NCBI GenBank assembly: GCA_035765195.1
Contig: DASTYC010000040.1
Coordinates: forward strand, 310,001-374,000
Reading direction: 5' to 3'
Source: CALAED01 sp035765195
Lineage (GTDB): Bacteria > Actinomycetota > Actinomycetes > Streptosporangiales > Streptosporangiaceae
Length of the DNA stretch: 64,000 nt
A program made the position numbers and the translations under genes. The stretch's first letter is position 1. Each line of letters opens with the position of its first letter. This document shows positions 27,884 through 35,802 of the stretch, piece after piece. The notes beneath the pieces were generated by a model. That model saw only the letters and a list, made by a program, of their open reading frames with translations. It ran no database searches and was not told where the DNA came from.

Positions 27884-29368
27884 ATGACCGAACGGGACGC
27901 GCGCGTCCGCGCCGAGGTGGACGCCGTGGTCGTCGGCGCCGGGCCCAACGGGCTGACGGCCGCGGTCACGCTGGCCCGGGCCGGCCTTTCCGTCCACGTG
28001 TACGAGGCCGCGGCGAGCGTGGGCGGCGGGGCCACCACGGCGGAGCTGACGCTGCCCGGCTTTCGGCATGACGTCTGCTCGGCGGTCCATCCGCTGGGCG
28101 CCGGCTCGCCCGCGCTGCGCGCGATGCCGCTGGACAAGCACGGCCTGACCTGGGTGCAGCCGCCGCTTCCGCTCGCCCATCCGCTCGCCGACGGCACGGC
28201 CGCGACGCTCAGCCGCTCCGTCGAGGAGACCGCCGCCTCCCTCGGCCCCGACGGCGAGCGGTACCGCCGGCTGGTGCGGCCGTTCATCGGGCGGTGGGAC
28301 ACGCTGGCCGCCGACGTGCTGCGCGCGCCGCTCGCCGGTCCGCCGCGCGACCCGCTGCTGCTGGCCCGCTTCGGCGTCCGGGCCGCTCCGCCCGCCGCGC
28401 TGCTGGCCAGGCTGTTTCGCGGCGAGCCCGCGCGCGGGCTGCTGGCCGGGCTGGCCGCGCATGCCATGGCGCCGCTCGGCTCGCCCGCCACCGGCGGCAT
28501 CGCGCTGTTGTTCGCGCTCGCCGCGCACGAGGTCGGCTGGCCGTTCCCCCGCGGCGGCGCGCAGGCGCTGAGCGACGCGCTGGCCGGCTACCTGGGCGCG
28601 CTCGGCGGCCGCATCGAGACCGGGCGCCTCATCCGCGACCTCGGCGAACTGCCGTCCGCGCGGATCTATCTCCTCGACGTCATGCCCGAACGGCTGGCGG
28701 CCATCGCCGGATCCAGGCTGCCGGCCAGGTACGCGGCCAGGCTGCGCCGCTACCGGCACGGGCCGGCGGCGTTCAAGGTCGACTACGCGCTGTCCGGGCC
28801 GGTGCCGTGGGCGGCCGAGGCGTGCGCCCGCGCCGGCACGGTCCACCTCGGGCCGGCGTACGCCGACATCGACGCCTCGCTGCGCGGCCCGCGGCGCGGG
28901 CGGGCGCCGCGCGACCCGTTCCTCATCGTCTCCCAGCCCAGCGTGTACGACTCGGCGCGGGTGGCCGGCGACGGGCAGGTGCTGTGGGCTTACGGGCACG
29001 TCCCGAACGGCTGGCGCGGGGATCTCACCGAGGCCATCGAGCGCCGGCTGGAACGCTTCGCCCCCGGCTTCGGCGAGCGGGTCCTGGCCCGCCGCGCGGC
29101 CGGCCCGGCCGAGCTCGAGCACCGCAACCCGAACAACGTGGGGGGCGACATCGCGGGCGGTCGCTGTGACGGGCTGCGGCTGGTGTTCCGGCCCACGGCG
29201 GCCCCCGTCCCGTACGCGACGCCGAACCGGGCGATCTACCTGTGCTCGTCGGCCACTCCCCCGGGGCCGGGCGTCCACGGCATGTGCGGCCGGCACGCGG
29301 CGCTGGTCGCGCTGCGCCGGGTCTTCCCCGCCGCCGCGGCGGCCTTGACGGCGGCGGAGGGCGGGTAA
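27884..29368 (+). CDS. NAD(P)/FAD-dependent oxidoreductase, phytoene-desaturase-like
   Basis: 494 residues. The N-terminal FAD fold is AVVVGAGPNGLTAAVTLARAG followed by VYEAAASVGGGATT. The C-terminal FAD-binding block is IYLCSSATPPGPGVHGMCGRHAA. It belongs to the broad CrtI/amine-oxidase-like group, closest in style to uncharacterised NAD(P)/FAD-dependent oxidoreductases rather than true carotenoid desaturases; no other carotenoid gene is near. It is followed after 5 bp by a lipase maturation factor family gene, so both are probably one operon acting on a lipid or membrane substrate. Confidence 0.85.
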   Translation: MTERDARVRAEVDAVVVGAGPNGLTAAVTLARAGLSVHVYEAAASVGGGATTAELTLPGFRHDVCSAVHPLGAGSPALRAMPLDKHGLTWVQPPLPLAHPLADGTAATLSRSVEETAASLGPDGERYRRLVRPFIGRWDTLAADVLRAPLAGPPRDPLLLARFGVRAAPPAALLARLFRGEPARGLLAGLAAHAMAPLGSPATGGIALLFALAAHEVGWPFPRGGAQALSDALAGYLGALGGRIETGRLIRDLGELPSARIYLLDVMPERLAAIAGSRLPARYAARLRRYRHGPAAFKVDYALSGPVPWAAEACARAGTVHLGPAYADIDASLRGPRRGRAPRDPFLIVSQPSVYDSARVAGDGQVLWAYGHVPNGWRGDLTEAIERRLERFAPGFGERVLARRAAGPAELEHRNPNNVGGDIAGGRCDGLRLVFRPTAAPVPYATPNRAIYLCSSATPPGPGVHGMCGRHAALVALRRVFPAAAAALTAAEGG

Positions 29369-29373
29369 CCGGG

Positions 29374-30813
29374 ATGGAGTGGCTGGCGGCGCCCGGCGAC
29401 TGGCTCGGCAGGCTGATGTTCCAGCGCGGGCTGGCCGCGATCTACCTGGTCGCCTTCCTGGCCGCGGCCAACCAGTCCCGCGCCCTGATCGGCGAGCGCG
29501 GGCTGACCCCGGTGCCGGACTACCTGCGCCGGGTGTCGTTTCGCCAGGCACCCAGCATCTTCCACCTGCACTATTCCGACCGTTTGTGCGTAGCGGTCGC
29601 CTGGACCGGCGCCGCGCTGTCGGCCGCCGTCGCGGCCGGGCTGGCCGACGTGGTACCGCTCTGGGCCGCGATGGCGCTGTGGGCCGTGCTGTGGGCGCTT
29701 TATCTGTCGATCGTCAATGTGGGGCAGATCTGGTACGGCTTCGGTTGGGAGTCGTTGTTGTGCGAGGCCGGCGTGCTGGCCGTCTTCCTCGGCAACGCCG
29801 GCACCGCGCCGCCCGTGCTGGGGATGTGGCTGTTGCGCTGGCTGCTGTTCCGGCTGGAGTTCGGCGCCGGGCTGATCAAGCTGCGCGGCGACCGGTGCTG
29901 GCGCGACCTGACCTGCCTGTACCACCACCACGAGACGCAGCCGATGCCCGGGCCGCTGAGCTGGTACTTCCACCGGCTGCCGGGCCCGCTGCACAAGGTG
30001 GAGGTCGCGGCCAGCCACGTCACCCAGCTCGTCGTGCCGTTCGGCCTGTTCGCGCCGCAGCCGTACGCGAGCGTGGCGGCCGCGATCATCATCGTCACCC
30101 AGCTGTGGCTGATCGTGTCGGGGAACTTCTCCTGGCTGAACTGGCTCACCGTCGTCTTGGCCGCCTCGGCGCTGTCGTGGCCGGGGGCGCCGCGGCCGGC
30201 GGACCTCGCCGCGCCGCCGGTGTGGTACGGCGCGATGGTCGTGGCGCTGACGGTCACGGTCGCCGGGCTCAGCTACTGGCCGGTCCGCAACCTGGTGTCG
30301 CGGACCCAGCGCATGAACGCCAGCTTCAACCCGTTCCATCTGGTCAACACCTACGGGGCGTTCGGCGCCGTCACCAAGGCCCGCCACGAGGTGATCGTCG
30401 AGGGCACCGACGAGCCGGAGATCCGGCCGGACACCGTGTGGCGGGAATACGGCTTCAAGGGCAAGCCCGGCGACCCGCGCCGCCGCCCGCGCCAGGTCGC
30501 GCCCTACCATCTGCGGCTCGACTGGCTCATGTGGTTCGCGAGCCTGTCGCCGGCGTACGCCCGGGCATGGCTCGTGCCGTTCGCCCGCAAGCTGCTCGAA
30601 GGCGACCGGGCGACCCTGCGGCTGCTGGGCCGCAATCCCTTCCCCGGCGCCCCGCCCACCTTCGTGCGCGCCCGGCTCCGCGGCTACCGCTTCACCACCT
30701 GGGCGGAACGCCGGGCGACCGGAGCGTGGTGGCAACGCGGTCCGGCCGAGGAGTACCTCGCGCCGCTGCGCCTGGAGCCCGCCGCCCCGGCGCGGCGGGC
30801 GGACGCCGAGTAA
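29374..30813 (+). CDS. Lipase maturation factor family membrane protein
   Basis: 479 residues with about eight predicted membrane helices between residues 15 and 305, then a 170-residue soluble C-terminus. Family blocks are clear: YGFGWESLLCEAGVLAVFLG, EFGAGLIKLRGDRCWRDLTC, YHHHETQPMPGPLSWYFHRLP and the C-terminal LDWLMWFASLSP. In animals LMF1 helps lipases fold in the ER; the bacterial role is unknown, and no lipase gene is adjacent. The ATG at 29374 follows the FAD oxidoreductase stop by 5 bp. It is convergent with the HAD gene. Confidence 0.88.
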   Translation: MEWLAAPGDWLGRLMFQRGLAAIYLVAFLAAANQSRALIGERGLTPVPDYLRRVSFRQAPSIFHLHYSDRLCVAVAWTGAALSAAVAAGLADVVPLWAAMALWAVLWALYLSIVNVGQIWYGFGWESLLCEAGVLAVFLGNAGTAPPVLGMWLLRWLLFRLEFGAGLIKLRGDRCWRDLTCLYHHHETQPMPGPLSWYFHRLPGPLHKVEVAASHVTQLVVPFGLFAPQPYASVAAAIIIVTQLWLIVSGNFSWLNWLTVVLAASALSWPGAPRPADLAAPPVWYGAMVVALTVTVAGLSYWPVRNLVSRTQRMNASFNPFHLVNTYGAFGAVTKARHEVIVEGTDEPEIRPDTVWREYGFKGKPGDPRRRPRQVAPYHLRLDWLMWFASLSPAYARAWLVPFARKLLEGDRATLRLLGRNPFPGAPPTFVRARLRGYRFTTWAERRATGAWWQRGPAEEYLAPLRLEPAAPARRADAE

Positions 30814-30828
30814 ACGCGCTCTGCCGGG

Positions 30829-31533
30829 TCAGGCCCCGGGCAGCCGCCGCGCCAGGTCGATCAGATCGGTCGCGGCGACATCGGCGATGTCCGGGGCGGG
30901 CCGCGCGGTGCCGCCGGGACCCCATTCGGCCGGCCGCGACACGTACGCGGTGCGCAGCCCGGCCGCGGCGGCGCCGGCCAGGTCCTCCGGGTGGCAGGCG
31001 ACGAGCATCACCTGGTCCGGCGGCAGCTCGAGCAGCCGCGCGGCGGTGAGGTACACGCTCGGGTCGGGCTTGTAGGTGCCGGCGAGCTCGGCGGAGATGA
31101 TCACGTCGAACCGCATGCCGCCGTGCCGGGCCAGGTCCACCAGCATCCGCATGTGGCCGTTGGACAACGTGCCGGTGATGAAGCGGGCGCCGAGGCCGGC
31201 GAGCCCCGCGACGGTGTCGGGCCAGGGCTCGAGCCGGTGCCATTCGGCGACCAGCCGTTCCCGGTCGGGCGCGGCCAGGTCCAGGTCGAGCTCCGCCAGC
31301 ACGTCGGCGAGGGTTCCGCGATGGAGCTCGTCGAAGTTGCACCATGACCGGGCGCCGGACCGGACGGTGTCCATCGCCGGCCGGTATCGGCGGCGCCATG
31401 AGGTGGCGAGCCGATCGCCGTCGACGGGCACGGACCGCTCGGCGCCGATGCGCTCGGCCAGCCGCTTGATGGGGGTGTACCAGTCGACGAGCGTGCCGAA
31501 CACGTCGAAGACCAATGCCTGCGCGGCGACCAT
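30829..31533 (-). CDS. HAD type II (L-2-haloacid dehalogenase-like) hydrolase
   Basis: 234 residues. The HAD nucleophile Asp10 is in VFDVFGTLVDW, motif II is the Thr/Ser of ITGTLSNGHM, motif III is the Lys of YKPDPSVY and motif IV is the acidic CHPEDLAGAAAAG. The spacing and cap type fit haloacid dehalogenase type II, which hydrolyses L-2-haloacids. Many actinobacterial homologues have untested substrates, so the dehalogenase reaction is inferred. It is convergent with the LMF gene (15 bp gap). Confidence 0.9.
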   Translation of the reverse strand: MVAAQALVFDVFGTLVDWYTPIKRLAERIGAERSVPVDGDRLATSWRRRYRPAMDTVRSGARSWCNFDELHRGTLADVLAELDLDLAAPDRERLVAEWHRLEPWPDTVAGLAGLGARFITGTLSNGHMRMLVDLARHGGMRFDVIISAELAGTYKPDPSVYLTAARLLELPPDQVMLVACHPEDLAGAAAAGLRTAYVSRPAEWGPGGTARPAPDIADVAATDLIDLARRLPGA

Positions 31534-31616
31534 GATGGATCACTCCGTTTCGCGTCCGGGTCCAGACTCTATCGGCGCTGATCCGCGTCGGCTCGCCCCG
31601 ATCCGGGTGCTCGCGG

Positions 31617-31641
31617 GCATGGCCGCGCCCGGGCGGGGTAG
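31617..31641 (+). promoter_or_regulatory. SigB-type promoter upstream of CBS protein
   Basis: GCAT (31617-31620), 15 bp, GGGTAG (31636-31641). This matches the GNNT-N14-16-GGGTA(C/T/G) form of actinobacterial SigB-group promoters and lies 48 bp before the start codon. Confidence 0.65.
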
Positions 31642-31689
31642 GGCCGCCCGTGCATGATCGCAGTGGAGACGGAAAGGAGCGCTCCCTTC

Positions 31690-32109
31690 ATGGCGCACAA
31701 GGCACGCGAGGTGATGACACCCGCGCCCGTCGCGCTGCCGGCGGACACGCCGCTGACCGAGGCGGCCGTACGAATGCGCGACCAGGGCATCGGCACCGTG
31801 CTGGTCTACCAGGACGGCAGGCTGTGCGGGGTTGTCACCGATCGTGACATCGTCGTGCGGGCGATCGCGGCGGACAGGAGCCCGGCGTTGACCACGCTGG
31901 GCGCCATCTGCAGCGACCGGCTCGTCACGATCGGCCCGGACGAGACGACGGGTACAGCGGTCAAGCTGATGCGCGACCACGCCATCCGGCGGATTCCCGT
32001 CGTCGAGGACGGGCAGGCCATCGGGATCTTGTCGCTCGGCGACCTGGCCCTCGAGCGAGACGACAGGTCCGCGCTGGCCGACGTCAGCGCCGCGCCGCCG
32101 AACGTCTGA
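31690..32109 (+). CDS. CBS-domain pair protein (first of two paralogues)
   Basis: 139 residues made of two CBS motifs: residues 1-60 (REVMTPAPVALPADTPLTEAA...GVVTDRDIVVRAI) and 65-125 (TIGPDETTGTAVKLMRDHAIRRIPVVED...GILSLGDLAL). CBS pairs bind adenosine nucleotides or SAM and regulate partners. A free-standing pair like this is a candidate energy or stress sensor. AAGGAG at 31674-31679 supports ATG 31690 over the upstream ATG at 31654. It is a close relative of the protein at 35803-36222 and has the same type of promoter. Confidence 0.92.
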   Translation: MAHKAREVMTPAPVALPADTPLTEAAVRMRDQGIGTVLVYQDGRLCGVVTDRDIVVRAIAADRSPALTTLGAICSDRLVTIGPDETTGTAVKLMRDHAIRRIPVVEDGQAIGILSLGDLALERDDRSALADVSAAPPNV

Positions 32110-32275
32110 ATCCGGCCGACGCAGAACAGGCCGAGCATGACCGGGCGTCGGCCTCGGCCGGCATCAGCGAGTGCATCGCGGACTTCCGCGCGCCCGCGGT
32201 GGTCTCGATACGGGTCCGCCGATGGCGGCGCCAGTCCGGCAGGCCCGCGCCCAGCGGCATCACCACGCGCTTCAT
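32084..32275 (-). CDS. Doubtful 63-residue ORF with a strong ribosome site
   Basis: Reverse-strand frame MKRVVMPLGAGLPDW... preceded by TAGGAGGGAAACCCG, an excellent Shine-Dalgarno at good spacing. The product is Arg/Ala/Ser-rich with no recognisable domain and overlaps the end of the CBS gene by 26 bp. It may be a small gene, the stump of a decayed gene, or chance. The divergent stress promoter at 32278-32302 sits right behind its start. Confidence 0.3.
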   Translation of the reverse strand: MKRVVMPLGAGLPDWRRHRRTRIETTAGARKSAMHSLMPAEADARSCSACSASAGFRRSAARR

Positions 32276-32277
32276 CG

Positions 32278-32302
32278 GGTTTCCCTCCTATGTGCCGGGT
32301 AG
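32278..32302 (+). promoter_or_regulatory. SigB-type promoter of the monooxygenase-domain gene
   Basis: GGTT (32278-32281), 15 bp, GGGTAG (32297-32302). The GTG start codon follows after 9 nt, so the transcript would be leaderless or nearly so. Confidence 0.65.
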
Positions 32303-32311
32303 TCCACCGGC

Positions 32312-32857
32312 GTGGTCTCGACACGTCTTGAACCCGTGACCGTGGTGTTCACCTGGGATGTCGCCAAGGGCCGTGAGGCCGAGTTCGAGCGGTGGGCGCA
32401 CGGCGTCACCGCCGAGGCGTCCCGCTTCCCCGGCCATCTCGGCGCCACCTGGCTGCGCCCCGAGGGGAAGGACCGCCGCTACCACACGGTGCTGCGGTTC
32501 TCCGACGGCGCGCGGCTGTCCGCGTGGCTCGAGTCGCCCGAGCGGGCGCGGTGGATCGACCGACTCGACGGCCTCGCGGAGGAGGACCGGACGCATACGA
32601 CGGGCATGGAGACGTGGTTCAGCCTGCCCGACCGCTCGGTGTCGGCGCCTCCGCGCTGGAAGATGGCCCTGGTCACCTTCGCCGGTGTCTACCCGCTGAG
32701 CCTGGTCCTGCAGGTGACCGCGGTCCCGGTGGCCGAGAGCTGGCCGCTGCCGGTGCGATCCGCCGTGTTCCCCATCGCGCTGGTGCCGCTGCTCACGTAC
32801 GTGGTCATGCCGGCCCTGAGCCGGCTGTTGCGGCGCTGGCTCTACAACGGTCAGTGA
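32312..32857 (+). CDS. Antibiotic biosynthesis monooxygenase (ABM) domain protein with membrane anchor
   Basis: 181 residues. Residues 8-100 form a ferredoxin-like ABM domain (VTVVFTWDVAKGREAEFERWAHGV...FPGHLGATWLRP...YHTVLRF). Residues 110-170 contain two to three membrane helices (WKMALVTFAGVYPLSLVLQV and FPIALVPLLTYVVMPALSRLL). ABM domains act in cofactor-free oxygenation or haem/quinone handling; the membrane-anchored form occurs widely in bacteria without a known substrate. The GTG start has no ribosome site but sits right after a stress promoter. Confidence 0.85.
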   Translation: MVSTRLEPVTVVFTWDVAKGREAEFERWAHGVTAEASRFPGHLGATWLRPEGKDRRYHTVLRFSDGARLSAWLESPERARWIDRLDGLAEEDRTHTTGMETWFSLPDRSVSAPPRWKMALVTFAGVYPLSLVLQVTAVPVAESWPLPVRSAVFPIALVPLLTYVVMPALSRLLRRWLYNGQ

Positions 32858-32865
32858 GGGCCCGC

Positions 32866-34083
32866 TCATCCGGCCGGTTCGAGTACGACCTTGGTCCATC
32901 CGGGCTCCGCGCGGTCGAACGCCTCGTAGGCCTCCATCGCCGACGGCAGCGGCTCTTGCTGGGTGAGGATCGTGGTCGGGTCGGCCGTGCCCGCGGCGAT
33001 CCGGCCGAGCAGCCCCGGCACGTACCGGCGGTGGTTGCAGTTGCCGGCCTGGATGGTCAGGTTGCGGTTCAGCGCGACGCCGAGCGGGAAGCTCATGTGC
33101 TGCGGCGGGTAGACGCCGACGATGCCGATCGTCCCCGCCTTGGCCACCATCTCGACCGCCCAGCGCAGTGCCTGGCTGGGGGCGTCGCCCGGTGCCCACC
33201 GCGACCCTTGGATGTTGGTCCGCGGGGCCGCCTCCGCGCGTTCGCGCTCGAACGCCTCGGCGGTGGCTTCGGGGATGCCGTGCGCGGCCGGGCCCCCGGT
33301 GGGCCGCTGGGCGTCGACGCCCACCGCCTCGATCACCCGGTCGGCGCCGATGCCGCCGGTGAGCTCCTCCACCACCTTGACGGGGTCCTCGGCGTTGAAG
33401 TCGATGGTCTCCGCGTTCTGCAGCCGCGCGGTCTCCAGCCGGTCGGCGTTGCCGTCGACGATGAGCACGCGGCCGGCCCCCTGGAGGCGGGCCGACAGCA
33501 CCGCGAGCTGCCCGACCGGACCGGCGCCGAGCACCACCACGACGTCGCCGTCGCCGACCTCGGCGAGCCGGGCGCCGAACCACGCCGTCGGGAAGATGTC
33601 GCTGACCATCAGCGCCTGCTCGTCGCTCACGCCGGGCGGGATCGGGACCAGGTTGGTGTGCGCGAACGGCACCCGGGCGTACTCGGCCTGCAGCCCGTCG
33701 AAGGGGCCCGTCGACTCCGGCCCGCCGTAGAAGGCGGTCCCGGCGTCGCGGCCGTTCGGGTTGGCCATGTCGCATTGGGCGTAGTAGCCGGCGCGGCAGT
33801 AGACGCAGCGTCCGCAGGCGATCGTGGACGGGATGACGACCCGGTCGCCGACGGAGAAGTTCCGGACCTCGGGCCCCAGCGCCTCGACGGTGCCGACGGC
33901 CTCGTGGCCCAAGATCGTGCCCGGTCGCATCCCCGGCATCGAACCCCGCACGAAGTGCAGGTCGGTGCCGCAGATCGCGCTGGCGGTGATCCGCACGATC
34001 GCGTCCGTCGGCTCGCCCAAGGTGGGATCGGGCACGTCGTCCAGGCTGATGTTCCCCACGCCGTGCCAGACAACGGCCTTCAT
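32866..34083 (-). CDS. Zinc-dependent alcohol dehydrogenase (formaldehyde-dehydrogenase-like)
   Basis: 405 residues of the medium-chain dehydrogenase superfamily. Catalytic zinc ligands are in CGTDLH and GHEAVG, the structural zinc cysteines are in CGRCVYCRAGYYAQC, and the NAD fold is VVVLGAGPVGQLAVLSA. The long C-terminal insert and the FNAEDPVKVVEELTGGIGADRVIEAVG block resemble glutathione-independent formaldehyde dehydrogenases, though the substrate cannot be fixed. It is monocistronic. A weak stress-type promoter (GCGT-N15-GGGTCC, 34147-34123) lies about 40 bp upstream. Confidence 0.9.
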   Translation of the reverse strand: MKAVVWHGVGNISLDDVPDPTLGEPTDAIVRITASAICGTDLHFVRGSMPGMRPGTILGHEAVGTVEALGPEVRNFSVGDRVVIPSTIACGRCVYCRAGYYAQCDMANPNGRDAGTAFYGGPESTGPFDGLQAEYARVPFAHTNLVPIPPGVSDEQALMVSDIFPTAWFGARLAEVGDGDVVVVLGAGPVGQLAVLSARLQGAGRVLIVDGNADRLETARLQNAETIDFNAEDPVKVVEELTGGIGADRVIEAVGVDAQRPTGGPAAHGIPEATAEAFERERAEAAPRTNIQGSRWAPGDAPSQALRWAVEMVAKAGTIGIVGVYPPQHMSFPLGVALNRNLTIQAGNCNHRRYVPGLLGRIAAGTADPTTILTQQEPLPSAMEAYEAFDRAEPGWTKVVLEPAG

Positions 34084-34122
34084 CGCGCAAAACCCCTTTC
34101 CGCGGATCCGTCTTCCCCGGAC

Positions 34123-34147
34123 GGACCCTGTGAGGACGACTGGACGC
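34123..34147 (-). promoter_or_regulatory. Weak SigB-type promoter candidate for the alcohol dehydrogenase
   Basis: On the reverse strand GCGT is followed after 15 bp by GGGTCC. One position departs from the GGGTAG/C of the other sites in this region. Confidence 0.35.
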
Positions 34148-34282
34148 TCCCCCTTCCCGTCACAGACCGTTCGACACCTGCGATGACTCCTCCGGCGCGA
34201 AGGACGCAGACCTTGAACATGTGTTTTGTCGCGTTTTGCCTGGGCACTGGGCGGGGGTTAGGGATGCAGAACGGAGGAAGTC

Positions 34283-34933
34283 ATGTCTCCCGGAATCATC
34301 GCCTTGATCGTCGTCGTGATCATCGCTCTGGTGGTCGCGGCGCTCGCCTTCGCCCGGCCGCAGCTGCGGCGGCAACGCCTGCGAATGCGGTTCGGTCCCG
34401 AATATGACCATGCCGTACGGGCGCACCACAGTCACGAAGAGGCCGAACGCGAGCTGCTGGCCCGCGAGGAGCGCCACCGCAAGCTGAACCCGCGGCCGCT
34501 CGCCCCGGAGGCGCGCGAGCGCTACCGCGCCGAGTGGACGGCCATTCAGGAACGCTTCGTGGACGACCCGCGCGCCGCCACCGGCGAGGCCGAACGGCTG
34601 ATCGCCTCGATCATGACCGACCAGGGATACCCGGACGAGGGCCACGAGCAGCGGCTCGCGGACCTCTCCGTCGGCCGCACCCGCGCGGTCGGCCACTACC
34701 GACACGCCCGCGAGATCGGTTCCCGGGCCGCCGCCGACGGCGCGTCGACCGAGGACCTCAGGCAGGCCCTGATGCACTACCGCGCCGTGTTCGACGATCT
34801 GCTCGACGGCCGCTCCGGCAACCGCTCCGGCAACGGGTCCGGCGGCCGGCAGGCCGGCCGGTGGGGCGCCCGCGGCCGCGCCGCGGACACGGACACGGAC
34901 GAGACCAGGAACGAAACGGTAGGGGGCCGATGA
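34283..34933 (+). CDS. Membrane-anchored protein of unknown function with an RW-FVDDP domain
   Basis: 216 residues. An N-terminal helix (IIALIVVVIIALVVAALAFA, residues 5-24) anchors a charged helical domain. The core YRAEWTAIQERFVDDPRAATGEAERLI (residues 76-102) is paralogous to FRRRWDAIKASFVDDPQEAV in the next gene. The C-terminus is low complexity (Gly/Arg/Asp). Upstream GTTT (34233) and GGGTTA (34255) resemble the local stress promoters but are 18 bp apart. It overlaps the next gene by 4 bp. I do not recognise the family by name; a stress-related envelope role is only a guess. Confidence 0.8.
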   Translation: MSPGIIALIVVVIIALVVAALAFARPQLRRQRLRMRFGPEYDHAVRAHHSHEEAERELLAREERHRKLNPRPLAPEARERYRAEWTAIQERFVDDPRAATGEAERLIASIMTDQGYPDEGHEQRLADLSVGRTRAVGHYRHAREIGSRAAADGASTEDLRQALMHYRAVFDDLLDGRSGNRSGNGSGGRQAGRWGARGRAADTDTDETRNETVGGR

Positions 34934-35355
34934 TGTCGACCGACCAGCACGGCGGCCCGGCCCGCCAGTGGCCCGGCCCGCCGCCCGCCGCGGAACGCAA
35001 GGCCGCCGAGGTGGAAGACGACTTCGCCCGCGACGACGCGAAGACCGCGCCGGACGCCGATACCTCAGACGTGCCGGCGACGCTGCTCGAGCCGGACCAC
35101 ACCGAGGAGTTCCGGCGGCGCTGGGACGCCATCAAGGCGTCGTTCGTCGACGACCCGCAAGAGGCCGTCCGGCGCGCCGAGCGGCTCGCGGAAGAGGTCG
35201 TCACCGAGGTCGCGCGCACGGTGGACGCCCGCCGACGCGACCTGATCGAGCGTCGCGAAGGCATCGGCGACCAGGACGACAAGAGCCGTACGGAGCGGCT
35301 GCGGGTCGTGCTGCACGGCTACCGCGGCGTCCTGGACCCCGTGCTGCGGCGGTGA
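34930..35355 (+). CDS. Soluble paralogue of the upstream RW-FVDDP domain protein
   Basis: 141 residues: an acidic disordered first 50, then the domain FRRRWDAIKASFVDDPQEAVRRAERLAEEVVTEV and a C-terminal ERLRVVLHGYRGVLDPVL that matches EDLRQALMHYRAVFDDLL upstream. It has no membrane helix. The ATG overlaps the previous stop (ATGA), with a second ATG one codon later. The two proteins probably arose by duplication and may work as membrane and soluble partners. Confidence 0.8.
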   Translation: MMSTDQHGGPARQWPGPPPAAERKAAEVEDDFARDDAKTAPDADTSDVPATLLEPDHTEEFRRRWDAIKASFVDDPQEAVRRAERLAEEVVTEVARTVDARRRDLIERREGIGDQDDKSRTERLRVVLHGYRGVLDPVLRR

Positions 35356-35368
35356 CCAGATCCGGCTG

Positions 35369-35392
35369 GTTTGACGCGCGTCCTGCGGGCAC
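35369..35392 (+). promoter_or_regulatory. SigB-type promoter variant of the hydrophobic small protein
   Basis: GTTT (35369-35372), 14 bp, GGGCAC (35387-35392). The GlsB-family gene has the same GTTT-N14-GGGCAC arrangement at 45560-45583, which makes both more credible. Confidence 0.5.
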
Positions 35393-35425
35393 TACAAGGG
35401 CGGCCGACAGAAAAGGAGACTCGCG

Positions 35426-35599
35426 ATGGCTGTTCTCATCGCTGTTCTGTTGCTCGCGCTCATTCTTGGCGGTCTCGGATTCGCCGTGAAGGCGCTATGG
35501 ATCGTGGCGCTCATCGTGTTGGTGCTGTGGCTGCTCGGATTCGTGTTCCGGAGCGGCGGCACCGTGGGCGGTCCGCGACGGCGCTGGTATCGCTGGTAA
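35426..35599 (+). CDS. 57-residue hydrophobic protein
   Basis: MAVLIAVLLLALILGGLGFA begins a two-helix hydrophobic protein (residues 3-21 and 24-42), ending in basic GGPRRRWYRW. Similar small hydrophobic proteins with the AVKALW-I-LIVLVLWLLGF pattern are common in actinobacteria and often stress-induced. AAAAGGAG lies 8-10 nt before the ATG. A strong hairpin follows the stop. The function is unknown. Confidence 0.85.
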   Translation: MAVLIAVLLLALILGGLGFAVKALWIVALIVLVLWLLGFVFRSGGTVGGPRRRWYRW

Positions 35600-35614
35600 C
35601 CCGGGCCACGAGCA

Positions 35615-35653
35615 CACTGACCGTGCGCGGCGGCCGGTCGCGCACGGTCAGTG
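35615..35653 (+). terminator. Terminator hairpin after the hydrophobic protein gene
   Basis: A perfect 15-bp stem (35615-35629 with 35639-35653) with 9-nt loop gcggccggt, 16 bp after the stop. There is no T tract. Confidence 0.8.
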
Positions 35654-35731
35654 CCGTGCCGGGGAAAATTCGCTTCGTAGCGGTGGGATATCAACGCCTT
35701 GCCATTCGCGCAGGCGAATGGCCGATGAGGT

Positions 35732-35756
35732 GAATGACCCGCCGGTCGCCGGGTAG
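35732..35756 (+). promoter_or_regulatory. SigB-type promoter of second CBS protein
   Basis: GAAT (35732-35735), 15 bp, GGGTAG (35751-35756), 47 bp before the start. It is the same spacing and -10 box as at the paralogous gene (31617-31641). Confidence 0.7.
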
Positions 35757-35802
35757 GGCCGGACTCGTCGGAAGGATAAATCGAGTAGCGAGGAGCGAAA
35801 AG

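Noticed and set aside
27884..29368. Carotenoid biosynthesis cluster
   Set aside because: The desaturase-like gene has no phytoene synthase or cyclase beside it. The squalene/phytoene synthase paralogues at 25-27 kb clearly belong to the hopanoid set (HpnC/HpnD).
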